Source: an uncultured Dorea sp. (GTDB lineage Bacteria > Bacillota > Clostridia > Lachnospirales > Lachnospiraceae). From it: a stretch of DNA of 64,000 nt. Of the stretch, positions 7,913 through 16,162 are shown piece after piece. The translations under genes and the position numbers were made by a program. How positions within the stretch are numbered: position 1 is the first letter of the stretch; the number at the start of each line of letters is the position of its first letter. The notes under the pieces are model-generated. The model did not search any database and had not been told where the DNA came from. It was given only the letters and a program-made list of their open reading frames with translations. Location: NCBI GenBank assembly GCA_910584615.1, contig CAJUAM010000002.1, forward strand, positions 62,001 through 126,000, in the 5' to 3' direction.

Positions 7913-9524
7913 CGTCATCACCTCCGCGCAGCCAGTTCTTAAGCATCTGGGCAGAAAGTTCCGGATTCTCATCTGCGAACGCCCTTACTCTCTCACGCAG
8001 CTCCTGACTTCTCTCGTTTTGTATATTCAAAAGCTCTGGTGTCAGCGAGTCTTCTTCTGCTTCCTCTTCTGTTTCTATACCCTCGCCTTCCGGAAGCTCC
8101 TCTGCAACTTCTTCCAATACTTCTTCTGCTTCTGCTTCCTCCTGCTTCTTCTTGCGTTTCCTGAGCATAATGAACAACGCCGTAAGCAACAGCAGCAATA
8201 CGATAACTCCAATGATCACAAATAGCAGATTATCTTTAATTGCTTCTGTTATCACTTCCATAGCACTTCTGTCCTTCGAATCAGTATCTTCATAGAACGG
8301 TGCATTGGCAATCGCGATTTTATCTATCCGATCTTCCGGGGCAATGCCGACAGCATTACCTACCATCTCCTGAAGTTTATTTGTAGTAAGGTCGCCAAGC
8401 GTCCTTCCGTTGATCGCGACAGATACTGTTACATCCTCTAATACTCCGGTGTCAATCTCTCCTTGTTCTTTAATCTGGTTCACCAGATAGTCTCTCGTCC
8501 AGCTTTCGCTTGTGTATCCATTTCCATTCTGATTAGCGTTTGCCGTATACTGTGATATATCTGAGTTAGTCTCTGTTCCTACAACTCCATTAGCACCCGC
8601 TTCATTTCCGCCGCTCTCCCTGGCTCCGGTATCTTTAGAAAGAATACCCGTTTTGTCTTCCTCATCTATTTTCTCCGGCGTAGTATACGTCGTAGACTCA
8701 CGAATAATCTTTTCCATATTCACAGTACCTTTTGCAGATACTCTGATATTATCTTCCCCGTAAAACGGTTCCAGCACATGAACTACCTTCTGGGCCAGCT
8801 GCGTCTCTATCAGTCTCGCTATCTCCTGACTCTCATTACCCGAAGAATCTCCGCCCGCCGAATCAGAAACAATAATTCCATTTCCATCCAAAACTGTAAC
8901 ATTTTCCAGTTTCATGCCAGGCACACTCTGCGCAACCAACCTTTGAATACCTACTGCCTGCTTTGAGGTCGGAGACCCTCCATCCTTCATCATAACTACA
9001 ACAGAAGCACTGGTATCATTGGAATCATCCTCCGAATCCGACAGCACGTATTTGCTCTCCTCACCGAGAGCAATCGTCACTTTCGCATCTTTTACGCCAT
9101 CAAAAAGCCGCACAGTCGCACCTATACGGTTCTGCAACTCATACAATTTGTATGTCTGCTTCTCCATATCGGTAGTCATACCACCCGCATTGTTTGTAAA
9201 TACATCGTATGTAAAACCGCTCTTCGGATAACCTTCCTGCGCAAGCTGCGCGCGGGTAGTATCCGCCACATCTGTCGGCACCTTAATATTTCCCGATCCG
9301 TCAGAGGTATACTGAACCTTCATCTCCTGCAGTTTTGCCAGGATCTCAGTAGTCTCCTCCTCTGTCACATTTGTATAAAGTATCACATAGTCCTTGTGAT
9401 TCAATAACACCGTAATTATGATCGCACCGACTATAATCGCCGCTATTACAGCTATAGCTATTATCTTCGTCTTCCTGCTCAGGTTTGCAAGATATTCTTT
9501 TACTGCATTCAGCTTCTCTTTCAT
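7902..9524 (-). CDS. fliF: Flagellar MS-ring protein FliF
   Basis: FliF builds the MS ring in the cytoplasmic membrane, the base on which the flagellum is assembled. The 540-residue product has a first transmembrane helix at about residues 20-41, a periplasmic-side YscJ/FliF domain (VILYTNVTEEETTEILAKL and YPKSGFTYDVF near residues 50-110), a variable loop rich in Ser, Gly and Asn, and a second transmembrane helix at about 432-454. A cytoplasmic tail that is strongly acidic, then ends with the FliG-binding helix (ELSAQMLKNWL), closes it. The start at 9524 has only a weak ribosome site. Complete and probably functional. Confidence 0.96.
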   Translation of the reverse strand: MKEKLNAVKEYLANLSRKTKIIAIAVIAAIIVGAIIITVLLNHKDYVILYTNVTEEETTEILAKLQEMKVQYTSDGSGNIKVPTDVADTTRAQLAQEGYPKSGFTYDVFTNNAGGMTTDMEKQTYKLYELQNRIGATVRLFDGVKDAKVTIALGEESKYVLSDSEDDSNDTSASVVVMMKDGGSPTSKQAVGIQRLVAQSVPGMKLENVTVLDGNGIIVSDSAGGDSSGNESQEIARLIETQLAQKVVHVLEPFYGEDNIRVSAKGTVNMEKIIRESTTYTTPEKIDEEDKTGILSKDTGARESGGNEAGANGVVGTETNSDISQYTANANQNGNGYTSESWTRDYLVNQIKEQGEIDTGVLEDVTVSVAINGRTLGDLTTNKLQEMVGNAVGIAPEDRIDKIAIANAPFYEDTDSKDRSAMEVITEAIKDNLLFVIIGVIVLLLLLTALFIMLRKRKKKQEEAEAEEVLEEVAEELPEGEGIETEEEAEEDSLTPELLNIQNERSQELRERVRAFADENPELSAQMLKNWLRGGDDDVN

Positions 9525-9554
9525 TCGTCAGTCTATCCCATCTATAAATTAATC

Positions 9555-9863
9555 TTATAAAGAAATCCGCATCAGCTCATTATAAGCATCCACTGCCTTA
9601 TTGCGCAATTCAACAAGCAGATCCACCGACAGCTTTGCTTCTGCCGCAGCTATCGGAACCGTATGCGCATCATCAATCTGACCGGTCGCCAGAAGATACT
9701 GCTTATCTTCCAGATTCTTCTGGGTATCTTTTACATTATTTATCGCATCCTCAAAAACATCCCTGAACAAGGCTGTTCCTTCCTCTATAACCGAATTTGT
9801 AGATTTGATTCCGCCAACCCCGAATTTTAACGGCTGAATCGGCGTAATAAATTCTGTCGCCAT
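9555..9863 (-). CDS. fliE: Flagellar hook-basal body complex protein FliE
   Basis: FliE joins the MS ring to the rod. The 102-residue product shows the family pattern: an N-terminal variable part, then AINNVKDTQKNLEDKQYLLATGQ and a C-terminal helix with AAEAKLSVDLLVELRNKAVDAYNELMRISL-type residues (the conserved end of FliE). The start at 9863 has AAGGAGG about ten bases upstream. It lies only 27 bases after flgB, where flgC would normally be, so flgB and fliE are directly adjacent here. Confidence 0.93.
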   Translation of the reverse strand: MATEFITPIQPLKFGVGGIKSTNSVIEEGTALFRDVFEDAINNVKDTQKNLEDKQYLLATGQIDDAHTVPIAAAEAKLSVDLLVELRNKAVDAYNELMRISL

Positions 9864-9890
9864 GTCTCTTAATCCTCCTTAAAACAAATC

Positions 9891-10271
9891 CTATTGCCCT
9901 TTGATCACCGTAGACAACCTTGATATCTCACTATTCACAGACTGAATCGCATACTGATACTGCAAAGCTGTTCTTGTCAGCTCTGACATCTCCGCATCCG
10001 CAACCACATTATTGCCATCCATACGAGCAGTTTCCGTGTCAGATTCTTCCACCAGCCATGCCGCCGAATCTGCCGCCTGCCTTACTGCTGCACGGTCCCC
10101 TGATGCACCTTTAAGCTTTGCCCGGTACATGTCTTCGAACGTTACAAACTTCGCTTTATATCCAGGCGTGTCAACATTGGCAATATTTCCGGCAGTAACT
10201 GCCTGTTTCTTCCACAAAAAATCAAGCGATTTTCCCGAGACAAGAATGCCATTTCCAAAAATTTGATTCAT
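9891..10271 (-). CDS. flgB: Flagellar basal-body rod protein FlgB
   Basis: FlgB is the proximal rod protein. The rod/hook signature GNIANVDTPGYKAKFVTFED (about residues 28-47) has the FlgB form, and the C-terminal helix (MSELTRTALQYQYAIQSVNS) is also FlgB-like. FlgC was considered because it should be next, but the FlgC signature is not present. The start at 10271 (MNQIFGNGI) is preferred because GGTG lies 6 bases upstream; an ATG at 10283 has AAGGA directly abutting it. It is the first gene of the flagellar operon seen here, with a promoter candidate about 115 bases upstream. Confidence 0.93.
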   Translation of the reverse strand: MNQIFGNGILVSGKSLDFLWKKQAVTAGNIANVDTPGYKAKFVTFEDMYRAKLKGASGDRAAVRQAADSAAWLVEESDTETARMDGNNVVADAEMSELTRTALQYQYAIQSVNSEISRLSTVIKGQ

Positions 10272-10387
10272 TGTTTTCACCATTCCTTATCTGATTTTCT
10301 TCCTATTTATAATGTAATAATCAAATAACTGCTTTGCCTATATTTTTCATCGCAAACATCCTAAAAACGACGAAAAAGCACTAATAA

Positions 10388-10416
10388 AGTATATTACTTT
10401 TTTTTTCATCCGTCAA
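10388..10416 (-). promoter_or_regulatory. Sigma-A-like promoter of the flgB operon
   Basis: On the minus strand TTGACG (10411-10416) and TATACT (10388-10393) are separated by exactly 17 bases, each matching five of six consensus positions. A run of nine A lies in the spacer. Predicted start near 10380, leaving a leader of about 110 bases before flgB. No sigma-28 pattern was seen here, in line with a core operon expressed early. Confidence 0.7.
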
Positions 10417-10468
10417 CCTTCTGTACAATTTTTCCATATATTTGCCGCCAAGCCATAGGCCCTGTTTT

Positions 10469-11212
10469 TTACAAAAAAGTACTGCCGCCGCCATTGTCAT
10501 CATCCCCAAAATCCAAAATGCTCTGGAGCTTTTGCTGCATCTGGAGCTGCAGCATCTGAATCATCATCTTATATGTATCTCCATACTCCTGATCGTAAGC
10601 TAAAGTCAACGCCTGCTGCTGCCCCTGTATCCCGGTATCTGAAGCAGGCATTGAAACCGTCTGACCAGTACTGAAATCCTCTCCTGCATATTCAAGTACG
10701 CGCTTCACATAATTCTGCGTTTCTTTAAAAGGAGGTATACCTCCATATTTCGCGACATTACCGCTCCCCGCGTTATAAGCAGCGAGCGCAAGCTTTGTAT
10801 CTCCGTCATATTTATCTAAAAGCTTTGCCAGATACTTAGAACCCGCCATAATATTCTGTCTTGCATCATACGCATCTGTGACACCCAGACTCTTGGCCGT
10901 CCCTGGCATAAGCTGCATCACACCCATAGCGCCGCACCTTGATGTAGCTGAGGTATTAAAATTCGACTCGGCCTTACCAACTGCTTTCAAAAGGCGGATA
11001 TCCACTCCCGTTTCTTTTGATGCCGCCTCAAATATACCATCCATCGGCGTCGATATCCCGCCCGAAGTGCTGACAGCAGCAGTATTCTTAAGAATCTGAC
11101 CAAAAGTATTCTGCCCATAACTGTTGTAATTACCATAGTTTCCATAAAGCCCATAACCGCTTCCCAAACCAGAATATAGTCCCAGAAGCTGATACATCTG
11201 ACTTATGTCCAT
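10469..11212 (-). CDS. Lytic transglycosylase (SLT domain), probably flagellum-associated
   Basis: The C-terminal half (about residues 65-185) is a soluble lytic transglycosylase/GEWL domain: catalytic Glu in AVGKAESNFNTSATS, then GAMGVMQLMPGTAKSLGV, YDARQNIMAGSKYLAKLL and LALAAYNAGSGNV. These are the family's ordered motifs. It cleaves peptidoglycan glycan strands to 1,6-anhydro ends. The N-terminus is Gly/Tyr/Asn-rich (YGLYGNYGNYNSYGQN) and has no classical signal peptide, so export through the flagellar apparatus, as for rod-associated muramidases, is a reasonable inference. The start at 11212 follows GGAGG by 8 bases; an upstream frame extension is not supported. It lies just upstream of flgB, so a role in letting the rod cross the wall is likely. 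Confidence 0.9.
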   Translation of the reverse strand: MDISQMYQLLGLYSGLGSGYGLYGNYGNYNSYGQNTFGQILKNTAAVSTSGGISTPMDGIFEAASKETGVDIRLLKAVGKAESNFNTSATSRCGAMGVMQLMPGTAKSLGVTDAYDARQNIMAGSKYLAKLLDKYDGDTKLALAAYNAGSGNVAKYGGIPPFKETQNYVKRVLEYAGEDFSTGQTVSMPASDTGIQGQQQALTLAYDQEYGDTYKMMIQMLQLQMQQKLQSILDFGDDDNGGGSTFL

Positions 11213-11301
11213 ATTATTTACCTCCATATCTTAATTTTACTAAAATCCAATTTTCAAATATCTGATCTGTTTACAAACTTTTGACACTATTCAAAATGCT
11301 C

Positions 11302-11330
11302 TTGTATTTTCTATATTTACACGGTATGAT
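11302..11330 (+). promoter_or_regulatory. Possible promoter of the PilZ gene
   Basis: TTGTAT (11302-11307), 17 bases, TATGAT (11325-11330) forms a weak -35 and good -10. A better -35, TTGACA at 11281-11286, pairs with a poor -10 (TATTTT at 11305). One of the two probably drives the plus-strand PilZ gene 40-60 bases downstream. Confidence 0.4.
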
Positions 11331-11367
11331 AATAGAATATCACACATATTTGAAAGGAGCAATGACT

Positions 11368-12045
11368 ATGTTTCTCACAGAATGTAAGCAGGCAGTTCTT
11401 TATACGGTAGAAGACATCTTTTTATGCGACGCTGCCGTATCCCATATTAGTGAAGATTCAGCTACTCTCATCGTAACCAAGAGCAATGCTGACCTTTCAC
11501 TCACAGAAGCCCACGTTACCTTTTTTGATTCATCAAAGGGATTAGTTACATATTCCTGCGAACTCAGCGAATTCAAAAAATCAAAGCGCGCCACAAACAC
11601 CGAATATTACTTTACACGCTGTACTGTTCATGAACAGATCTCCGTAATGCAGCGGCGCAACGATATCAAAGTTCCAGTCAACATCTCCGTCACTCTTTCA
11701 GCAAAAACCCGCGAGGGAACGCTTTCAAATATCGAGGCTAAGATCTGGAACATCAGCGCAGGAGGGATTTTTTTTACAAGCCGCCAGTCATTTTCACCCG
11801 GCGATATCGCTTCCTTCCATTTTTCTAATCCGGATTTACCCTCTCTCACTCTTCAAGTGGAAATCCTCCGTCTGCAGGCACACCGCGAATTGCGCAAAAT
11901 CATCGGTTCAGAAGCAAAAGACACAGAACTTACAGGATACGGCTGTCAGTTTGTACATCTTCCTTCCCGCGCCGAATCGCAGATCCGCAATTATGTATTC
12001 CGCCAGGATCTCATCCACCGCAGATGGGTTTCTTCTCTCGATTAA
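11368..12045 (+). CDS. PilZ domain protein (c-di-GMP receptor-like)
   Basis: A 225-residue protein with an N-terminal YcgR-like strand region (about 1-90) and a C-terminal PilZ domain (about 95-210). The PilZ motifs are visible: QRRNDIKVPV, corresponding to the RxxxR loop, and NISAGG, matching the D/NxSxxG motif. The second Arg of RxxxR is a Lys here. PilZ proteins of this layout (YcgR, MotI/DgrA) bind c-di-GMP and slow the flagellar motor, which fits the location between flagellar and chemotaxis operons. The start at 11368 is chosen because AAAGGAG lies about 8 bases upstream; an ATG six bases earlier is too close. A hairpin terminator follows. Confidence 0.85.
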   Translation: MFLTECKQAVLYTVEDIFLCDAAVSHISEDSATLIVTKSNADLSLTEAHVTFFDSSKGLVTYSCELSEFKKSKRATNTEYYFTRCTVHEQISVMQRRNDIKVPVNISVTLSAKTREGTLSNIEAKIWNISAGGIFFTSRQSFSPGDIASFHFSNPDLPSLTLQVEILRLQAHRELRKIIGSEAKDTELTGYGCQFVHLPSRAESQIRNYVFRQDLIHRRWVSSLD

Positions 12046-12059
12046 CACCACTGTCTGTT

Positions 12060-12093
12060 TCTTCTGCCCTGTTATGGGGCAGGAGATTCTTTT
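12060..12093 (+). terminator. Rho-independent terminator of the PilZ gene
   Basis: Bases 12060-12069 and 12077-12086 pair over 10 bp with one G-U, around a 7-base loop; the core is CTGCCC/GGGCAG. The run TTCTTTT follows. It lies partly inside the last codons of the convergent FlhB-like gene, so the two transcripts share the element. Confidence 0.75.
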
Positions 12094-12443
12094 GCGTCTT
12101 CTGATCCACCTTCTGTTTCTTCAGTTTCCTGATCTTTTTCTATCTCTTCAGTTTCCGTTTTTTCTTCTTTCTTTCCCGGAACATAATTCAAGAAATAGAT
12201 ATATATATCAATAATCGCCTGATACAATTCTGTTGGTATCTCTGCTCCCAGATTAAGCTGAGTCAGCATCGTAGCAAGAGAATTATCCTCATAGACCGGG
12301 ACCCCGGATTTTCTTGCCACCTCTACCATCTTCTCCGCAATATATCCCATACCCGAAGCAACGATAATCGGCGCCGCATTTTTGTTCTCATCATAAGACA
12401 GCGCAACTGCCTTCTTGTTCAGCACATCGTTAAATCTTGACAT
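12072..12443 (-). CDS. Stand-alone FlhB C-terminal-like (export switch) protein, YlqH type
   Basis: A 123-residue protein matching the cytoplasmic domain of FlhB/EscU: KKAVALSYDENKNAAPIIVA, GYIAEKMVEVARKSGVPVYED, then LATMLTQLNLGAEIPTELYQ. It lacks the membrane part and lacks the NPTH autocleavage motif of true FlhB. Small homologues (B. subtilis YlqH) are encoded in many Firmicutes, with a proposed part in export specificity. The last 35 residues are an acidic Glu/Thr tail. The ATG at 12443 lies inside the end of the upstream gene (14-base overlap), so translation is coupled. Confidence 0.85.
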   Translation of the reverse strand: MSRFNDVLNKKAVALSYDENKNAAPIIVASGMGYIAEKMVEVARKSGVPVYEDNSLATMLTQLNLGAEIPTELYQAIIDIYIYFLNYVPGKKEEKTETEEIEKDQETEETEGGSEDAKESPAP

Positions 12444-13866
12444 TGATTGAATTCTTCCTTTCAAATATCTGAGGAAACGCCTCCGAAATAGCTATAGATT
12501 CCTTACTGCTTCCAAAAAACAGTTCCTTACCGGTAAGTCCGTTCTCCGCCAGAATCTCTGCTACTTTATTCCGGATATCCTTTTCTTTATCTTTAAGACT
12601 ATCAGGATAATTAAGCTGTATATTTACTTTCTTGTCCTGATACACAAAAAACAAATCAAAAAAACCTAATTCCTGAATATCAAACTTAACCAGCCCCTGA
12701 ATGATCCGCTCACTTTCATCATTACCGGTACCTTTCCCCGCATCCGGATCCACCCACATCTCCGCAAATGTCAGATTTCCATTCACCTGCATCGGAAACA
12801 TCATGTGCAGCACCGGCATGTATACACTTTCATTAAGCAGGATAGAAGTCATCATATTTCTGAATACCTGCTTCTGCTCTATATTCGCTCCCTGCTGTAT
12901 CCCATTCTGGATCATGGAAACAAAACCTTTTTTCCACTTATCCTTTCCAAGCGTCTTTTCAAAATCAGTAGATTCCAAAACTTTTAAAAGCCCCTGCGTC
13001 TCAAACCCTTTAAAATATTTCTGCATAGCCGAATATTCCATCAGCTGTTCGAAACGTTCAAGGACTCTCGCCGCATCGCCATTTTCATAACGGGCTGTAA
13101 GCGCCGCCAAAAATGCCGCGCCTTCGCGCACATTCCCTCTATCATGGGTTCCGCCGATATACTTGTTCAGATAAGGCAGCATCTTCCCCTTGATCAGCGC
13201 GGCATTCTCTTTCGTGCTCCCCGGACCAGCGTTTTCTCCGAACTTTAACTGCTGTTCCATCGCTTCCATCTTCTCTTGTCCGCTCTTTAGCATCCCGCTT
13301 TTTAATTCTTTTATGGTCTGTTCTATTTCCTTAAGAATATGCTTTCCTTCCGCCATATCTGTATAGCGTTTCATGAAATCCAATATCCCGGCCCTAAGTT
13401 CTACATTATTCGTCTCGTTCATCACCTGACGCAGAAGCGAAAAAAAAGCCCCTTGAAAGCGGACAGCTCCATCTCCCTGTTCCTTCAAAAAAGCAAGCAT
13501 ATTCTGCGGATCCACCTGAATCATCTCAAGAAAACGCGCGATCTCCTGTGCCGATCCTTCCGCAAGTCCGGCTTTCACCTGATTAGTCAGCTGTTCAAAA
13601 AAAACAGCAGCAAATTCCTTCGTCATCACTCCTTCTGATTTCATCTGAGAGATAAAACCTTCAAAATTAGACTGATACTGGAATTTTAATCCTACATTCT
13701 GTTCTTCTCCGGCAGAATCACTCCTCGCATCCGCCCGAACGACCTTATTGGGATTGACCGGCCCTTGAATACGCGGATCCTCACGATTTTGCATATCAGC
13801 TCTTGGCTGCGACATGTTGTCATAATTCCCTGCCATGGGAGTCGTGACTCTCAAAATATTTGACAT
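12430..13866 (-). CDS. Large YlqG-like flagellar-associated protein of unknown function
   Basis: A 478-residue soluble, mostly helical protein. The first 60 residues look disordered (Asn, Gln, Arg, Pro). The middle is helical with FEGFISQMKSEGVMTKEFAA and a Met-rich region. The C-terminal third (MQVNGNLTFAEMWVDPD, then FDLFFVYQDKKVNIQLNYPD) resembles the strand-rich C-terminal part of FliK-like proteins. It is coupled to the FlhB-like protein just as ylqG-ylqH are paired in Bacillus. This pairing resembles the FliK-FlhB pairing of the export switch, which is inference. Start ATG at 13866 follows TAGGTG. Not recognised beyond this. Confidence 0.7.
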   Translation of the reverse strand: MSNILRVTTPMAGNYDNMSQPRADMQNREDPRIQGPVNPNKVVRADARSDSAGEEQNVGLKFQYQSNFEGFISQMKSEGVMTKEFAAVFFEQLTNQVKAGLAEGSAQEIARFLEMIQVDPQNMLAFLKEQGDGAVRFQGAFFSLLRQVMNETNNVELRAGILDFMKRYTDMAEGKHILKEIEQTIKELKSGMLKSGQEKMEAMEQQLKFGENAGPGSTKENAALIKGKMLPYLNKYIGGTHDRGNVREGAAFLAALTARYENGDAARVLERFEQLMEYSAMQKYFKGFETQGLLKVLESTDFEKTLGKDKWKKGFVSMIQNGIQQGANIEQKQVFRNMMTSILLNESVYMPVLHMMFPMQVNGNLTFAEMWVDPDAGKGTGNDESERIIQGLVKFDIQELGFFDLFFVYQDKKVNIQLNYPDSLKDKEKDIRNKVAEILAENGLTGKELFFGSSKESIAISEAFPQIFERKNSINVKI

Positions 13867-13891
13867 TTTTTCACCTACTACTATTTTTCTA

Positions 13892-13918
13892 TTAATTTTT
13901 TCGATTTGCGGTCGATAT
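13892..13918 (+). promoter_or_regulatory. Sigma-28 (SigD)-like promoter candidate for the che operon
   Basis: TTAA (13892-13895), 15 bases, GTCGATAT (13911-13918) closely matches the motility-sigma pattern TAAA-N15-GCCGATAT: three of four and seven of eight positions with exact spacing. Transcription would begin near 13925, about 95 bases before cheA. It lies in the divergent 13867-14019 gap. Confidence 0.55.
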
Positions 13919-14019
13919 ATATGTTAATAAAATGTGTTGACATTAGAGTAACACATCTAACTCTCTGTTGGCAATATTTTAAGATAAATTTATTATTAAG
14001 ATAAGGTGGTGCGAACACT

Positions 14020-16140
14020 ATGGATGCTTCTATGGAAAGCTTGTTAGAGACTTATCTCTTTGAAACTAACTCCTTGCTTGATGGGTTGGACGAACTCCTG
14101 ATTAACGCCGAAAAGATCGGAGATTTTTCCGAAGATGACGTTAACGAAATCTTCCGCAGTATGCACACGATCAAAGGTTCTTCTGCAATGCTTGAGTTCA
14201 ATTGTCTTATGGAAGTTGCCCATCATATAGAAGACCTGTTCTTCTATATTCGTGAAAACGGCATTGATTCTCTTGATCAGACACACAAGAGTGAACTTTT
14301 TAATCTGATGTTCAAGTCAACGGACAAACTCCGGTCTGAAATTGAAAAGGTCGAGAATAATGAACCGCTTGAGACTAATATCGACAGTTTTGTCGGGGAA
14401 ATTAACGGGTTGCTTAAAAAGATTTCAGGAGAAGCTGCTGATTCATCTGAAAAGCAGAGCAGTAATACATCTGGAGCTGTATCTGCGGATGATACGAAGG
14501 CTGCCGCGTCCCTCCCGGAGACAGCAGACAATATTCCATATTTTATCCATGTTTATTTTGAAGACGGATGCGGCATGGAAAACTTACGTGCATTTATGAT
14601 TGTAAATGCTCTTCAGGAAAGATCACTTGATTTTACTTATTATCCGGATGATGTAGATTCCAATCCTGACAGTGCTGAGAAGATCATCACAGATGGATTT
14701 TACATCGGTCTTCACTCTGAGGAAGATTTAGAGAGAGCAGCTACAGTTGTGGAAGGTTCTCAGAATATCCGCTCTTACGAGATGGTAGAGAATCATGAAT
14801 CTGCTGAACCTGAACAAAATGATGAAACTGAATCAAAGGCAGAGAAGGCGCCCGCGGATACTGCTGCACCGGCAGCTCCCGCTCCTGCAAAAGCAAAAGC
14901 GGATTCATCTGCTCCCGCAAAGAAAAAAGATGCAGCCCCCCACGGCGCTGTCAAGCAGGATCTTATCAGTGTCAATCTGTCAAAGCTCGATGCTTTAATG
15001 GCACTTGTCGGGGAGATTGTTATTACCGAATCTATGGTTACCTCTTCTCCGGATCTTCAAGGCCTGAACCTTGATAACTTTAATAAATCCGCACGTCAGC
15101 TCAGAAAATTAACGGACGACCTCCAGGACATTTCCATGTCACTCAGGATGGTATCCGTATCTGGTGTATTCCAGAAGATGAACCGAATCGTGCGTGACAT
15201 GAAGAAAAACTTAAACAGAGATGTCCGCCTTAAGATAATCGGCGAAAATACCGAAGTAGACAAGACAATTGTGGACGGCATCGGCGATCCTTTAATGCAT
15301 ATTGTCCGCAACGCGATCGATCATGGTATCGAAGAGAACGTAGAAGACCGTATTGCTGCCGGCAAAGACCCGCAGGGTGAAGTTATCCTCTCTGCTACCC
15401 ATACCGGAAGCGAGGTTATTATCTCTGTATCTGATGACGGCCGCGGTATGGATACGGATGCTATTCTCGCGAAAGCCGCGCGCAACGGAATACTTACTAA
15501 ACCGGAATCCGATTATTCTCAAAAAGAAATCCTTATGCTTCTGATGACTCCTGGTTTTTCCACTAATACAGAAGTCACCGAATATTCGGGTCGTGGCGTC
15601 GGTCTTGATGTTGTTAAAAAGAACGTGGAAGCTATTGGAGGCGTCGTAAGTATTACAAGTGAATTAGGTAAGGGAAGCTGTACGACTTTAAAGATTCCTC
15701 TCACTCTTGCGATTGCGGATGGTATGGAGATTTCCGTAGGCAAATCCATCTTTACCGTGCCGATTTCCAATATCCGTCAGTCCTTTAAGGCGACCGAGGA
15801 AGATATCGTTCTTGATCCGGCAGGACATGAGATGATCCGCTGTATGGATGCTTTTTACCCGATCGTGCGTGCTCATGAACTGTATAGTATCCCGGATGCC
15901 TGCACAAAGATTGATGATGGTATTCTGATGTGGGTAGAAGCAAGCGATAGATCCTACTGCCTGTTTGTTGATAAGCTGATCGGAGAGCACCAGGTTGTTG
16001 TAAAGCCTCTTCCGCCATACCTGCAGCAGTTCCATATTAAAGATTCCGGTATCAGCGGATGTACGATCCTTGGAGATGGAAATATAAGTATTATCCTTGA
16101 CATTGCACATGTGTATGAAGCTGCTCGAGGAATATTTTAG
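14020..16140 (+). CDS. cheA: Chemotaxis sensor histidine kinase CheA
   Basis: CheA is the kinase that phosphorylates CheY and CheB in response to receptor signals. The 706-residue product has all domains in order: P1 Hpt with phospho-acceptor His49 in RSMHTIKGSSAM; P2 CheY/CheB-binding at about 170-255; an Ala/Pro/Lys-rich linker (about 285-315); P3 dimerisation at about 320-385; P4 ATPase with N box HIVRNAIDHGIEENV near 427 and DDGRGMD near 472, then GRGVGLDVVKKNVEAIGG; and a CheW-like P5 at about 570-700. The start follows AAGGTGGT. It leads the four-gene operon and is divergent from the YlqG-like gene. Confidence 0.97.
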   Translation: MDASMESLLETYLFETNSLLDGLDELLINAEKIGDFSEDDVNEIFRSMHTIKGSSAMLEFNCLMEVAHHIEDLFFYIRENGIDSLDQTHKSELFNLMFKSTDKLRSEIEKVENNEPLETNIDSFVGEINGLLKKISGEAADSSEKQSSNTSGAVSADDTKAAASLPETADNIPYFIHVYFEDGCGMENLRAFMIVNALQERSLDFTYYPDDVDSNPDSAEKIITDGFYIGLHSEEDLERAATVVEGSQNIRSYEMVENHESAEPEQNDETESKAEKAPADTAAPAAPAPAKAKADSSAPAKKKDAAPHGAVKQDLISVNLSKLDALMALVGEIVITESMVTSSPDLQGLNLDNFNKSARQLRKLTDDLQDISMSLRMVSVSGVFQKMNRIVRDMKKNLNRDVRLKIIGENTEVDKTIVDGIGDPLMHIVRNAIDHGIEENVEDRIAAGKDPQGEVILSATHTGSEVIISVSDDGRGMDTDAILAKAARNGILTKPESDYSQKEILMLLMTPGFSTNTEVTEYSGRGVGLDVVKKNVEAIGGVVSITSELGKGSCTTLKIPLTLAIADGMEISVGKSIFTVPISNIRQSFKATEEDIVLDPAGHEMIRCMDAFYPIVRAHELYSIPDACTKIDDGILMWVEASDRSYCLFVDKLIGEHQVVVKPLPPYLQQFHIKDSGISGCTILGDGNISIILDIAHVYEAARGIF

Positions 16141-16162
16141 AGATAGATAAGGAGGTAACAAC

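Noticed and set aside
7806..8225. 139-codon plus-strand frame over the fliG/fliF junction
   Set aside because: Reverse of the FliF transmembrane and acidic tail; not gene-like.
9891..10271. FlgC identity for the first rod gene
   Set aside because: The GNIANVDTPGYKxxFVTFED form and the C-terminus are FlgB-like; FlgC's own signature is absent.
10284..10468. c-di-GMP or other riboswitch in the flgB leader
   Set aside because: The leader is about 110 bases, AT-rich, with no conserved riboswitch core or strong paired structure that I could see.
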